Source: Phormidium tanganyikae FI6-MK23 (GTDB taxonomy: Bacteria > Cyanobacteriota > Cyanobacteriia > Leptolyngbyales > Leptolyngbyaceae). From it: a stretch of DNA of 64,000 nucleotides. The stretch lies in the NCBI GenBank assembly GCA_019359175.1, contig JAHHHU010000001.1, positions 1 to 64,000 on the forward strand, in the 5' to 3' direction. A program made the position numbers and the translations under genes. The number at the start of each line of letters is the position of its first letter. The first letter of the stretch is position 1. The notes beneath the pieces were generated by a model. That model saw only the letters and a program-made list of their open reading frames with translations. It was not told the origin of the DNA and did no database searches. Positions 1-8,119 of the stretch are shown here, in pieces.

Positions 1-200
1 CTTCCAGTTCTGATGCTGTTTCTTCAATTTTGATCCGGGTGACACCGACCATTGCTGTTTTTCTCCACACGGTAGAACTCAGTATCTCATTTGTCACTCC
101 CTTTCTTCAATTTGGTATGACTCCAGCACAAGCAGAAGCTGCTTTAGCTGAAATTCAGAATTGGACATTAAGCTGCAAGTGACCCTGAAATTAAGCAACC
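1..200. other. Window edge, no recognised gene; possible 3' end of an ORF
   Basis: One plus-strand frame is open from base 3 to a TGA at 180-182 and could be the last 59 codons of a gene that starts outside the window (it ends with ...AEIQNWTLSCK). The peptide is not recognised. The 183-nt ORF at 161 in the track overlaps it and the vapC remnant and looks like a shadow. Confidence 0.15.
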
Positions 201-629
201 TCACAGCGACCAGTCCTGAATCCTCAAGCCTGGAACCTTCTCAAAGTCCCGCAAATTTCGAGTGGCAAGAATACCGTCATGCGCCAAAACAATTGCAGCA
301 ATGCGTAAATCTTGAGTGCCAATGCGAATCCCTACGCTTCTAAACTCACGAAAAAGTTGATCAGCTCCGGCAGTATAGTCCAACGCTGACAAATCAGCGA
401 GGAAAATAGAGGCTCGTTTCAATTTTTCATAAGCTTCAACCAGAGCGGCAGTGGAATTGGCTTTACGAACCTGGGCAAGTCGCCCACTGTACTGCTCCTC
501 AATCGACACCACTGTGGTCACAACTTCATCTGAAGCAGATTGCTCAATTTAATCAATTCGATCGCTTACTTGAGGATGACCACGCTCAAACAGGCTGAGA
601 TGATCGGTATCCAGCCCATAGTACGTCAT
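201..629 (-). pseudogene. VapC-type PIN-domain toxin, broken by an in-frame TAA
   Basis: Read from the ATG at 629 the frame gives MTYYGLDTDHLSLFERG, the usual PIN N-terminus with the first catalytic Asp (LDTDHLS). It then meets a TAA at codon 27 (551-549) and continues without another stop to 201. The rest has the family C-terminus (VTTVVSIEEQ, GIRIGTQDLRIAAI, LATRNLRDFEKVPGL). Intact relatives are Mg-dependent RNases of type II toxin-antitoxin systems of about 130-145 residues, which matches the 142 codons here. The ORF track lists only the part after the stop. The ATG overlaps the stop of the upstream antitoxin remnant as ATGA, typical of translational coupling. A sequencing error at one base would restore the gene, but the partner is damaged too, so real decay is likely. 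Confidence 0.8.
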
Positions 630-1001
630 TCCTTTATGTCTTCCAGGTCTTGAGCATCGACTGAGCGTCGATACGCCTCGACCTCTGCCAGAAAATCATC
701 AAATGTTGGATCATCGGCAAAAATGCCTCGGTGTTTCGCCCAGGAACTTCCCTTTACTGGTGATTGGAGAGACTCAACCTCGATCGTGACAAATTCACCA
801 ACTGCCAATTTTTCTTGCAACATCACTTTTGCTTTCGCGTTGCCTTTCGGCACAGCAAAGCTGCCCGCTTCCTCCTTCGTTTGCCCTTCCGCCGTTACAC
901 CGGGTAAACCCACAACGGATGCGACAAAGTGCTGTTGGGATGGGATTCTGCACAAACACTTGATACTGTACTGCCAATGCCTCTTGGTCGCTAGGCTTCA
1001 A
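626..1001 (-). pseudogene. HicB-like antitoxin remnant, frameshifted
   Basis: Two overlapping frames make one recognisable protein. The upstream frame (to 1001) reads VQYQVFVQNP. The downstream frame (626-955) continues SQQHFVASVVGLPGVTAEGQTKEEA and ends DAQDLEDIKE. Joined near 950 they match small antitoxins with a HicB-like partial RNase H fold that neutralise the adjacent nuclease. The junction lies in CAGAATCCCATCCCAACAG, where a small indel would restore the frame. The true start is probably one of the TTG codons between 977 and 1001; no good ATG is present. It lies directly upstream of the broken PIN toxin and overlaps it by 4 bp, so the pair was once one operon. Confidence 0.65.
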
Positions 1002-1020
1002 TTTTAACCAATTTCCATCT

Positions 1021-1250
1021 CTAATTTGAGCTTGTGATCTGGCATCTGCCGACCGTCTTACCTCAACCGTCCCCGAAAAGCGTAAATCTCAAAATCTCGA
1101 CATAAATCAGGGAGATGATCGCTCAAAGGTTTTCCACAATTGCTTTTCAATGATTGAGATAAAACAGAGTGCAATGTGGATTGAGAGAAGCTAGAGTCCT
1201 TTTCATCGTTAGGTTTTAGACATCAATCGCACTCGATTCGTGAGCGGTCG
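1021..1250. repeat. Dispersed repeat, copy A (with tRNA-Thr-like tail)
   Basis: This stretch is clearly related to 12091-12330. Shared blocks in the same order include TAATTTGAGC, GAGCTTGTGAT, CGTCCCC.GAAAGC, GATCGCTCAAAG/AATCGCTCAAAG, GATTGAGATAAAAC, GTGGATTGAGA and CATCGTTAGGTTTTAGA. The copies differ by many substitutions and small indels, so the duplication is old. It ends in GCACTCGATTCGT followed by a T-arm-like CGCAGGTTTAAATCCCGCG, which resembles the 3' part of a tRNA with its anticodon arm partly deleted. There is no ORF. The rest of the gap to 1592 holds only a weak minus-strand ORF (1415-1696) that I do not recognise. Confidence 0.7.
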
Positions 1251-1592
1251 CAGGTTTAAATCCCGCGATCGGCTTTCTAATTTGTTACTCCACACACGAT
1301 GAATGGGGCGGTCTTGCTGCTTGTCCCCTTGCTGATGAGGCGTTCCTGTTTCAAGGTAAGCGCGGCGATCGTGCCGCAAATACTTTTTAGTGAGAAACAA
1401 AGTTTCGCGTTCCGTTAAGCACTAATTCCGAAGAGTTCTTCAATAAATTTCACCGGACGACCATCAAAAAATGGTACCCCTTCAGCTAATAGGCAACTGA
1501 CTAGCCAGGCAGTAGAGTAGAAGCAAGCAAAAAGATTTCTCGCTTGATGATTGGGTAACCGCTTCATATTCAACACTGCAAATTCTTGCTTT

Positions 1593-2264
1593 ATGGCAAA
1601 TCTCAGCTCACTCCTGCTCGCTGCCTTGTTGCTAGGCACTGCCTCTAACCTGTCTGCGTGTATGGTTTCAAACAGTTCAAAAACATTGCCATCCACGACT
1701 CCTGCGACGACAGTTCAACCTGATGTCAAGGTTCGACATAGTAAGGTTCAGCTTGCCTTTCGCGAACAGAAGCCAGGAACCGAAGTCCAATTACAAATCG
1801 AGCAGCAAGTTCAGCAAGAACTGCTCAAAAAACAGAGTGACCTAAAGAAATCTGGCAATCAAGCCGCGATCGCCGCCAATGCCGCTGCCCTCAAACGTAG
1901 TGATGTGGCAATTTCCTCGCTATTCGAGAAACCGACTTTAACCGAAAAGAATTTAACGGAAGCCTATTCCGATTTAAGCTCGAACTCAAGGGCGTTTATC
2001 GGCGTGAAATTTGATGCGAAGGGAAGCAAGGCGTTTACAGCGCTGACGAAGAAATTAGCAGGAACTGGGCGAACGGTAGGCATTTTTCTCAACAATCGTT
2101 TGATAAGCTCTCCGACGGTTGCCTCCGAATTCGCTCAGACTGGAATTACTGGCGGCACTGCGACAATTACAGGAAACTTTAGTGCTGAAGAAGCTAAGGA
2201 TTTAGCTGCCCAACTGAGAGGCGATTCCCCTGCGATTTCTCCTAAACACTCTTCTAAGAACTAA
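1593..2264 (+). CDS. Lipoprotein with a SecD P1-head-like domain
   Basis: The protein starts MANLSSLLLAALLLGTASNLSAC: a hydrophobic signal and the lipobox LSAC, so it is probably an envelope lipoprotein of about 223 residues. The middle is Gln/Lys/Ala-rich and may be helical. The C-terminal 110 residues match the periplasmic head of SecD: a VKFDAKGSKAFTALTKK segment, then GIFLNNRLISSPTV, then GGTATITGNFSAEEAKDLAAQLRGD, equivalent to the SecD signature of displayed GNFTxEEAxxLAxxLR. No SecD transmembrane helices follow, so it is not a translocase subunit. The track starts at 1551, but the ATG at 1593 places the signal peptide at the N-terminus. Function is unknown; a chaperone or pore-modulating role would be inference. 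Confidence 0.6.
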   Translation: MANLSSLLLAALLLGTASNLSACMVSNSSKTLPSTTPATTVQPDVKVRHSKVQLAFREQKPGTEVQLQIEQQVQQELLKKQSDLKKSGNQAAIAANAAALKRSDVAISSLFEKPTLTEKNLTEAYSDLSSNSRAFIGVKFDAKGSKAFTALTKKLAGTGRTVGIFLNNRLISSPTVASEFAQTGITGGTATITGNFSAEEAKDLAAQLRGDSPAISPKHSSKN

Positions 2265-2435
2265 TGTCACTGCAATTGTGTACGGCGATTCTTATTTGTT
2301 GTAGTGCTAAGTTGATGTTATCAAACCTGTGAAGCTTACCTCTACTGACGTTTAGCTTTGAGTCTGAATAAGAAGGGTTCAGGAAAAGCAGAATTTGTCT
2401 TGTTGCCATATCCAAGCGACTGAGGGACAGTTCCA

Positions 2436-2597
2436 GTGAACAACCATCAATTTGAAATTCTTAGAACTCCATCGCCACAGGGGATACACATCGCTGCTCA
2501 GTGGCTCGCTCATCATTCCGAGAAAAATCCTGACTTAGAGCTTGCATTGAACTTTCTGCTAAAAAATCAGATCATTCCGCATGAAAGAGGGGGCTAG
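2436..2597 (+). CDS. Small hypothetical protein (53 aa)
   Basis: A GTG-initiated frame too short for the ORF track. It reads VNNHQFEILRTPSPQGIHIA, then continues with helical, mixed-charge sequence to ...NQIIPHERGG. The composition looks coding, and it ends 11 bp before the GNAT gene, so the two may be cotranscribed. No family is recognised. The weak point is the lack of a clear ribosome binding site. It could be the tail of a decayed longer gene. Confidence 0.35.
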   Translation: MNNHQFEILRTPSPQGIHIAAQWLAHHSEKNPDLELALNFLLKNQIIPHERGG

Positions 2598-2608
2598 TTA
2601 CGATCGCA

Positions 2609-3259
2609 ATGTCTAATCAGTCTAATGTTCACGGCATTATCATGGTGCAGCCTGAGAACAAACAACCCTCGCTAGAGGCTCGCGATCGTGCTTCTGCCAT
2701 TGCTCTGTTAGAAATAGCGGAGATGCGAGGTTGTCCACAACGAGTCTGCACCTCTGAGCAAACTAAACAACGGATTCAACCCCTTTTACTTCAGCGATAT
2801 CAACTTCAACGCGACTATGATCAAGCGGTACTGATCTGTACCGAGCCTCCTGAAGGCGGCGAAGGTCGATGGGCAACTTCTCAAGATAAACCTGCTTTAC
2901 AAGCCTACCAAGCTTATCTCATAGAGCGGGGTACAGGGAGATTGGAGCATCCCGGGGACGACTGGATTCAACAACGACGGATTGCAGTCCTAGAACGAGA
3001 AGGTCAGATTGTTGCAGTAGTTCGACAGGGTGCAACTATTGATTGTGCGATCGTCGTTGCGCCGTTTACGTTTCCACAATTTCGTCGGCAGGAATTGGCT
3101 CGTCGCTTGCTCGCGTTTTTCACGACCGAGCAGTTACAGGACTATTCAGCCGTGAAATTGTGGGTCGATCGCGATAATGCACCCGCACTAGCGCTTTATC
3201 GTTCTCTTGGATTTCACGAAATTGGAAGTTGTTACACTGGATATTTTAGAAATCATTGA
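2609..3259 (+). CDS. GNAT-family N-acetyltransferase
   Basis: 216 residues. The last 80 carry the GNAT acetyl-CoA fold: CAIVVAPFTFPQFRRQELARRLL (motif A, R-R-x-E-L-A in place of the usual Q/RxxGxG/A) and LWVDRDNAPALALYRSLGF (motif B, N..A..LY..LGF). The N-terminal half, with ARDRASAIALLEIAEMRGCP, has no recognised catalytic features and may set substrate choice. The acceptor cannot be predicted. After the stop, about 250 bp hold only a 23-codon ORF (3264-3335, MKEAQQKRTVFAPQSALEKL) and no recognised gene. The unusual motif A makes exact activity uncertain; the fold call is fairly safe. Confidence 0.65.
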   Translation: MSNQSNVHGIIMVQPENKQPSLEARDRASAIALLEIAEMRGCPQRVCTSEQTKQRIQPLLLQRYQLQRDYDQAVLICTEPPEGGEGRWATSQDKPALQAYQAYLIERGTGRLEHPGDDWIQQRRIAVLEREGQIVAVVRQGATIDCAIVVAPFTFPQFRRQELARRLLAFFTTEQLQDYSAVKLWVDRDNAPALALYRSLGFHEIGSCYTGYFRNH

Positions 3260-3508
3260 TTCGATGAAAGAAGCTCAACAAAAGCGAACGGTGTTTGCAC
3301 CTCAATCTGCGTTAGAAAAACTCAAAATTCAGTGAATCGATTGGAAGCTGACAGATAATGCCTTCAATCGTACTCGGTACGAAATCTCTAGTAGATTCCC
3401 CAACGTGGCACTGACCGATGAAACTGGAAGCCCACTTTGTAGGTGTAGCATCAGAGTAGGGTTATGTCACCTGAGCGACTGAAACTTTAAACATACTATA
3501 AGAGAGCT

Positions 3509-5221
3509 TCAACGAGTCATTTCGCGCTGTAGCGATAGTCGCTGGTAGGCGATTGCAAAGTCTTCCACTGTAATTTGCAAAGCACTAGGATCACTCAAGC
3601 CTTGAACACGATAGCGACGAACCGCCTCCAGCGCTGCTTGATTGCTGAGTAGTGCTAAATCTGCACCGTTCCATCCCTCGGTCTGCATAGCAAACGATTC
3701 TAAATCCACATCCGCTAAGGGACGATCGTGATTATGAACCTGCAAGATCGCAAGACGGCTCGCTTGATCGGGGAGATCGACTTTGAGCTGCAAATCCAAT
3801 CGTCCGGCTCTCAATAAAGCAGGGTCTAATGTTTCTGGGCGATTGGTTGCCCCAATGAGAAGCACGTTAAGACAGTCGTGTAAGCCGTCAAGTTCGGTGA
3901 GGAGTTGACCCACCACGCGATCGCTGACTCCAGAATCGCTCTGATATCTCCCTCGTGCAGGCGCAAGCGTATCGATCTCATCCACAAATACGACGCAAGG
4001 CGCTGCCTGCCGTGCCTTTGTGAATAATTCCCTCACCGCTTGTTCGGAGGCTCCAACCCATTTGCTCAGTAATTCTGGACCATTCACCGCAATGGAGTTC
4101 GCCCGCGCTTGAGCGGCAACGGCTTTCGCTAACAACGTTTTTCCCGTTCCAGGCGGACCCCACAGCAGAATGCCACGAGGTGCTTTGGCTTTTGTACGGT
4201 GATACAGTTCGGGATAGAGTAATGCTCCTTCGACGGATTCTTGCAGTGTTTGCTTAACAGAGTCAAGTCCGCCGATCGCATCCCAAGTCACTTTAGGTGC
4301 TTCAACCTCAATCGATCGCAGCACCGCAGGTTTAATTTCTTTGATCGCCTGAATAAAATCCGTTTGCGTGACAGTCATGCGATCCGGCGAGGAACCCTCT
4401 AAAGTGGGTAATAGTCGCCGCAGGGCAAGGTAAGCCGCTTTTTGCGTCAAGGCTTTGAGGTCTGCACCAACCATACCACCTGCTAGATCTGCGATCTCAT
4501 TGAGGTCTACGGATTCATGCAACGGCATGGGAGCGGTTAGAATTGCGAGAATTTCCAAGCGTCCCGCCCGATCAGGAACCCGAAATGCAATCTCGCGATC
4601 GAAGCGTCCCGGACGACGCAGAGCGGGATCGAGATGATCCGGACGATTCGTCGCAGCCAGAACAATAATGCCTTTCGTTTTCGCGAATCCATCCATCAGG
4701 CTCAACAGTTGCGCGACAACTCGTTTTTCGACTTCCCCTTCTGCTTTGGCGCGATCGGGTGCAAGGCTATCGATTTCGTCAATGAAAATAATGCAAGGGG
4801 CAGAGCGAGTCGCTTTTTGAAAAATGCTTCGCAGTCGAGCTTCTGCTTCCCCATAATACTTGCCCATCACTTCTGGACCTACCAGCGCGATGTAGTTGAT
4901 ATTCAGATCAGCCGCTAATGCTCGCGCTGTAAGTGTCTTGCCAGTTCCAGGAGGACCTGTGAGCAAGACTCCTGTCGTCGGTTCTAATCCCAGGGCTGTT
5001 AATAGTTCAGGACGCTTAAGGGGAAGCTCCACCAGTTCGCGTAACTCGCGTAGTACAGATGATAGTCCACCCACTCCAGTCAGCGTGGGCGATGGCACGT
5101 CCTCTGTAGTCGGTGGCGTGATGGAAGCTGCTGAGAAGGAGTCCGTTGATGGCTCATGGGTTGAACGGCTCCGCTCAGTCACGCGAATGTCAGGCTCTTT
5201 CGGTTCGCGCCCTTCGATCAC
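3509..5221 (-). CDS. CDC48/VCP-like tandem AAA ATPase
   Basis: 570 residues with two AAA modules. Module 1 has Walker A GPPGTGKT at about residue 89 and Walker B IIFIDEID. Module 2 has a second GPPGTGKT near 355 and [16 protein letters not shown], each followed by the second region of homology ([38 protein letters not shown]). This layout is that of p97/CDC48 ATPases, which unfold or extract protein substrates. The N-terminal substrate domain of true CDC48 is absent; the first 45 residues are Pro/Ser/Thr-rich. The annotated start is a GTG, but the frame stays open upstream to a TAG near 5303 and reads convincingly (FFEELESLVDQGFEELLDIVR), without an ATG. The N-terminus may therefore be longer or damaged. 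No adaptor gene is adjacent. Confidence 0.85.
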   Translation of the reverse strand: MIEGREPKEPDIRVTERSRSTHEPSTDSFSAASITPPTTEDVPSPTLTGVGGLSSVLRELRELVELPLKRPELLTALGLEPTTGVLLTGPPGTGKTLTARALAADLNINYIALVGPEVMGKYYGEAEARLRSIFQKATRSAPCIIFIDEIDSLAPDRAKAEGEVEKRVVAQLLSLMDGFAKTKGIIVLAATNRPDHLDPALRRPGRFDREIAFRVPDRAGRLEILAILTAPMPLHESVDLNEIADLAGGMVGADLKALTQKAAYLALRRLLPTLEGSSPDRMTVTQTDFIQAIKEIKPAVLRSIEVEAPKVTWDAIGGLDSVKQTLQESVEGALLYPELYHRTKAKAPRGILLWGPPGTGKTLLAKAVAAQARANSIAVNGPELLSKWVGASEQAVRELFTKARQAAPCVVFVDEIDTLAPARGRYQSDSGVSDRVVGQLLTELDGLHDCLNVLLIGATNRPETLDPALLRAGRLDLQLKVDLPDQASRLAILQVHNHDRPLADVDLESFAMQTEGWNGADLALLSNQAALEAVRRYRVQGLSDPSALQITVEDFAIAYQRLSLQREMTR

Positions 5222-5429
5222 TCGGACGATATCTAGCAGCTCTTCAAAACCTTGATCAACGAGGGATTCCAGCTCTTCAAAAAAGTTATCGATACAGCTT
5301 GCCTACCGCTATCTTCAGTATAGAGAGTTGCGATCGAGTCGGTTGGACATTAGATAAAAGCCTTAGTTAAATAAAAAAGTTAGAGTACAGATTTCTAAGG
5401 TCTAACCTCGGTAGATAGAAGCTCTGTTT

Positions 5430-5573
5430 GTGCAAGCGATCGGATTGCTAGTGCTAGAAGTCAGACCATTGTTGCGACTGTTGCGACATCGAATTGTCAA
5501 CGGGGTATTGCTAGAAACTGGCGATCGTTATCGAATTGTCAACGGGGTATTGCTAGAAGCTGGCGATCGTTAA
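5430..5573 (+). CDS. Possible 47-aa peptide made of a 14-residue repeat
   Basis: A GTG frame covers the 42-bp tandem repeat and reads RIVNGVLLETGDRY then RIVNGVLLEAGDR before TAA. Because the unit is 42 bp, the frame is kept through the repeat, which is what one expects from a coding repeat. It is short, has no recognised family and no evident ribosome site, so it may be a remnant of a longer protein. It lies between the AAA ATPase gene (divergent) and a small convergent membrane protein gene. Confidence 0.2.
   Translation: MQAIGLLVLEVRPLLRLLRHRIVNGVLLETGDRYRIVNGVLLEAGDR
5488..5571. repeat. Two tandem 42-bp units
   Basis: Two direct copies of ATCGAATTGTCAACGGGG...GGCGATCGTT, 42 bp each, differ at one base (AAACTGG against AAGCTGG). 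Each ends in a HIP1 core (GCGATCG). The near-identity implies a recent duplication. The rest of the 5222-5659 gap shows nothing else except the open extension of the AAA gene. Confidence 0.85.
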
Positions 5574-5659
5574 ATCAAGGAAAATGATCAATTGCAAGAC
5601 AGTCTGAGACAACCTGCATTTTAACGATCTCAATCAACGCACGATAACGCCCACCATAA

Positions 5660-5923
5660 CTAACAAGTCACAATCCAAGCGTAGGTCAAAACGCCAATCA
5701 CGCCTAAGCCAACCACAAGTTCCTGCTGTTCCTGCCAAATCCGACTTACACTGCCTAGTAGAAAGCGGACTGTAGCACGACGCTCCTGACCTAATTCTGC
5801 CATCAGGCTTTCGACTCTCACATCTACCTCTTCTAACGGAACTTCACCCCGTTGGTATGCCACCTGTAGCTCGTTCAACTTGCGCCAATATTCGTTAGTT
5901 GCTTCTATTAAATTGGGAATCAT
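5660..5923 (-). CDS. Small protein with one C-terminal membrane segment
   Basis: About 87 residues from the ATG at 5923 (the track starts four codons earlier at a GTG). The N-terminal two thirds is a charged amphipathic helix region (EATNEYWRKLNELQVAYQRG, then LMAELGQERRATVRFLLGS). The last 20 residues are hydrophobic (LVVGLGVIGVLTYAWIV), suggesting a tail anchor in the membrane. Composition and frame are coding-like. No family is recognised. It stands alone, about 270 bp from the M50 protease gene on the same strand, and could be cotranscribed with it. Confidence 0.5.
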   Translation of the reverse strand: MIPNLIEATNEYWRKLNELQVAYQRGEVPLEEVDVRVESLMAELGQERRATVRFLLGSVSRIWQEQQELVVGLGVIGVLTYAWIVTC

Positions 5924-6192
5924 CACGACAATCACTTTAATGTTTAACTTTTGTAAACACCTTAACGCGAGGATGGAAGGGGTTGGTTCGATCGAAGGTT
6001 AGAACCATTGTCGCCATTTAGTTAGAACTACGACTCTCTCGGCTGATGGAAGAACCCTCGATCGCGACAGGCTGTGTAGAAGTCTTGCTGATCCCTTAAG
6101 CTCAGACCTACACTGCCCGTGAATCTAACAAAGTACACCCTTTCACTTCTAATCGGGTCATCAGATAATCACCGTGCGGCTTCAGGTTGAGT

Positions 6193-7317
6193 TTAAGCTG
6201 AAGCAGCCTGTTCGCGATTCTGTAACAGGTTCACGATCGCAGTTTTTTCAAGCAAGCCTACTAAGACATTGTTCTCTTGAACAACGGAGAGTGCCGTTAA
6301 CTTACGTTCTTCCAACAAAGTCACAACTTCCGACAGGGGACGATCACTCTGCACCATTAAAGATGGATCAAGCGGTTTTGCGAGGGATTGCACCAAGGTT
6401 TCAGACCACAGCTCACGCGGAATTTCTTTCAAATCGTCGATGGAAAGAGTACCGATGAGTTGCTCATCAGAATTCGTGACTAAAAACTTCTGCCACACCC
6501 GCTGATCCAGAATTCGCTGGTCGGCAAACGCTCGCAGTGTTGACGAGGCATTGACAACCGGACTACTTACGCTAATTGCATCGGCTGCCGTCAGTCCTGA
6601 TAATTTATCCAAAACCACACCATACTGAGCAGCTTGACCAGCATTCTGGAGTAAGAACCAACCAATCAGAATGTTCCAGAAGTTCAGCCCACTGCCAAAG
6701 ACAACCAGCGGTAGAAGTCCTGATGCGATCGCTAGCCAACCGATCAGTTGACCCACCCGACCTGCAAACTTCATCCCCTTGTAGCGGTTGCCCGTCACTT
6801 TCCACACCAATGCTTTCAGAATGTTGCCACCATCAAGCGGCAAACCCGGAATGAGATTAAAGAGCGCTAACGCTAGGTTAACCGAGGCCAACACGCTCAA
6901 GATTGCAGCAGGTGCGCCAGATACTCCAGTACCGACTGCTAAAACCGTCGCTAAGCCAGCGAGGAGCAAACTAACTAAGGGACCTGCAATCGCAACTTGC
7001 AATGCCTCGGCTGGGGTTTCCGACTCTTTTTCTAAGCTCGCTAATCCCCCAAATATGAACAATGTAATAGACCTGACACCCACGCCCTGCTTCAGCGCTA
7101 CAAAGCTGTGTCCGAGTTCGTGAGCCAGCACGGAGCCAAATAACAATAGCGCTGTGAGCAACCCTAAACCCCAAGATAGCCCTGAGGGTAAATTTGGGAA
7201 TTGGGCTGCCAATCCTGAGCCATAGCTGAAGGTGACTAAACCCAACACCAAAAACCAGGATGGGTTGACATAGAAAGGAATTCCAAACAAACTGCCGACA
7301 CGAATGTTGTTATTCAT
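6193..7317 (-). CDS. Site-2 protease family M50 metalloprotease with CBS domains
   Basis: 374 residues from the chosen start. Multiple membrane helices enclose a zinc motif SVLAHELGHSF (HExxH) and a distal LIPGLPLDGGNIL (the third ligand Asp of the NPDG/LDG motif). The C-terminal 120 residues form a CBS pair (DAISVSSPVVNASSTLRAF; SDRPLSEVVTLLEERKLTALSV). Such proteases cut substrates within the membrane; CBS domains often sense adenylate nucleotides. The track ORF begins 25 codons earlier, but a perfect GGAGGT seven bases before ATG MNNNIRVGSLFGIPFYV fixes the start at 7317. The substrate is unknown; there is no adjacent anti-sigma gene. Confidence 0.85.
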   Translation of the reverse strand: MNNNIRVGSLFGIPFYVNPSWFLVLGLVTFSYGSGLAAQFPNLPSGLSWGLGLLTALLLFGSVLAHELGHSFVALKQGVGVRSITLFIFGGLASLEKESETPAEALQVAIAGPLVSLLLAGLATVLAVGTGVSGAPAAILSVLASVNLALALFNLIPGLPLDGGNILKALVWKVTGNRYKGMKFAGRVGQLIGWLAIASGLLPLVVFGSGLNFWNILIGWFLLQNAGQAAQYGVVLDKLSGLTAADAISVSSPVVNASSTLRAFADQRILDQRVWQKFLVTNSDEQLIGTLSIDDLKEIPRELWSETLVQSLAKPLDPSLMVQSDRPLSEVVTLLEERKLTALSVVQENNVLVGLLEKTAIVNLLQNREQAASA

Positions 7318-7324
7318 ATCGGGT

Positions 7325-7330
7325 ACCTCC
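7325..7330 (-). promoter_or_regulatory. Ribosome binding site of the M50 protease gene
   Basis: GGAGGT on the minus strand, 7 bases upstream of ATG at 7317. It decides the start over the longer ORF in the track. Confidence 0.75.
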
Positions 7331-7450
7331 GATGTTATGAGCGCCTTTGCTCTTTCTTCTTCAATGTAACGAAATGTGAAACGCCTTCTCATTTTTCTAC
7401 TACCGTAATTACCGTCTCTTTCTGGTTCGTCAAAAGGAGAGAACTACGGA

Positions 7451-7906
7451 TTGGAATCGCTGCTTAACGTTCTAGGTACTTTCGCTTGCATGGATGCAAA
7501 GGGCATTGCTGCTATTGTTCAATTCCTTAAGCAAGCACCAAGTCAGAATGTGGTGCTGCAATTTGATAGTTATGGCGGCGCGATCGCCAAAATTCCCTCT
7601 GATGCCACCGCTTTCTTCCATCGCCAAGTGAAATGGAACATTCAATATCAGGCATATTGGACAAAACCGCAGGAGCAAGCTGCCCATATCAGTTGGGTGC
7701 AGAACTTCCGCTCAGCGATGCAGCCCTATGTCACCAGAGGATGCTACGTGAATTACTGCGATCGCTCGATTAAAAACTAGCGAACCGCCTACTACGGAAG
7801 TAATTGGCAACGATTAAAGCATGTGAAACAGCAATACGATCCGGGTAACTTTTTTAGTTTTGAACAAAGTATTCCTGCTTATCCTGGCGATCGTGGACTT
7901 GCCTAA
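7451..7906 (+). pseudogene. FAD-linked oxidase C-terminal (BBE) remnant with in-frame TAG
   Basis: The readable frame gives a middle part (LQFDSYGGAIAKIPSDATAF, FHRQVKWNIQYQAYW) and YVNYCDRSIKN, then TAG, then RTAYYGSNWQRLKHVKQQYD and PGNFFSFEQSIP. The last part is the berberine-bridge (BBE) tail typical of FAD-dependent oxidases, where it normally reads N-W-R-T-AYYG. The stop therefore replaces Trp (TGG to TAG). The FAD-binding N-terminal 300 or so residues are absent: only non-coding sequence and the divergent M50 gene lie upstream. Both a 5' deletion and a nonsense change show this is dead. The track shows only the first 109 codons. Confidence 0.75.
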
Positions 7907-8119
7907 GCAATCAATCGACGATCGAGGCGGCAATCGCGACCATTTCTTACTCCAGACATTTCGTTGATAAATTCGTTGATAAATTGTGCTTGAGATACAC
8001 CGAAGAAACTTCAGCGACAGGAGGAGAACAAGTTTCGTTATGAGGCGAAGTAGAGCCATCTTGTAAAAGCATTTCTTATGTAAACTAACTCAAAAGTTAA
8101 AAAAGTTAAAAAAGTCCCT

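Noticed and set aside
1209-1400. Minus-strand ORF reading RDLNLRPLTNRVRLMSKT
   Set aside because: This is the antisense reading of a tRNA-like sequence, a common artefact.
1415-1696. Minus-strand 93-codon ORF overlapping the lipoprotein gene start
   Set aside because: Not recognised, overlaps the better-supported plus-strand gene, and its first half is antisense to the signal peptide.
5488-5571. Direct repeats as a possible CRISPR array
   Set aside because: Only two adjacent 42-bp copies with no spacers.
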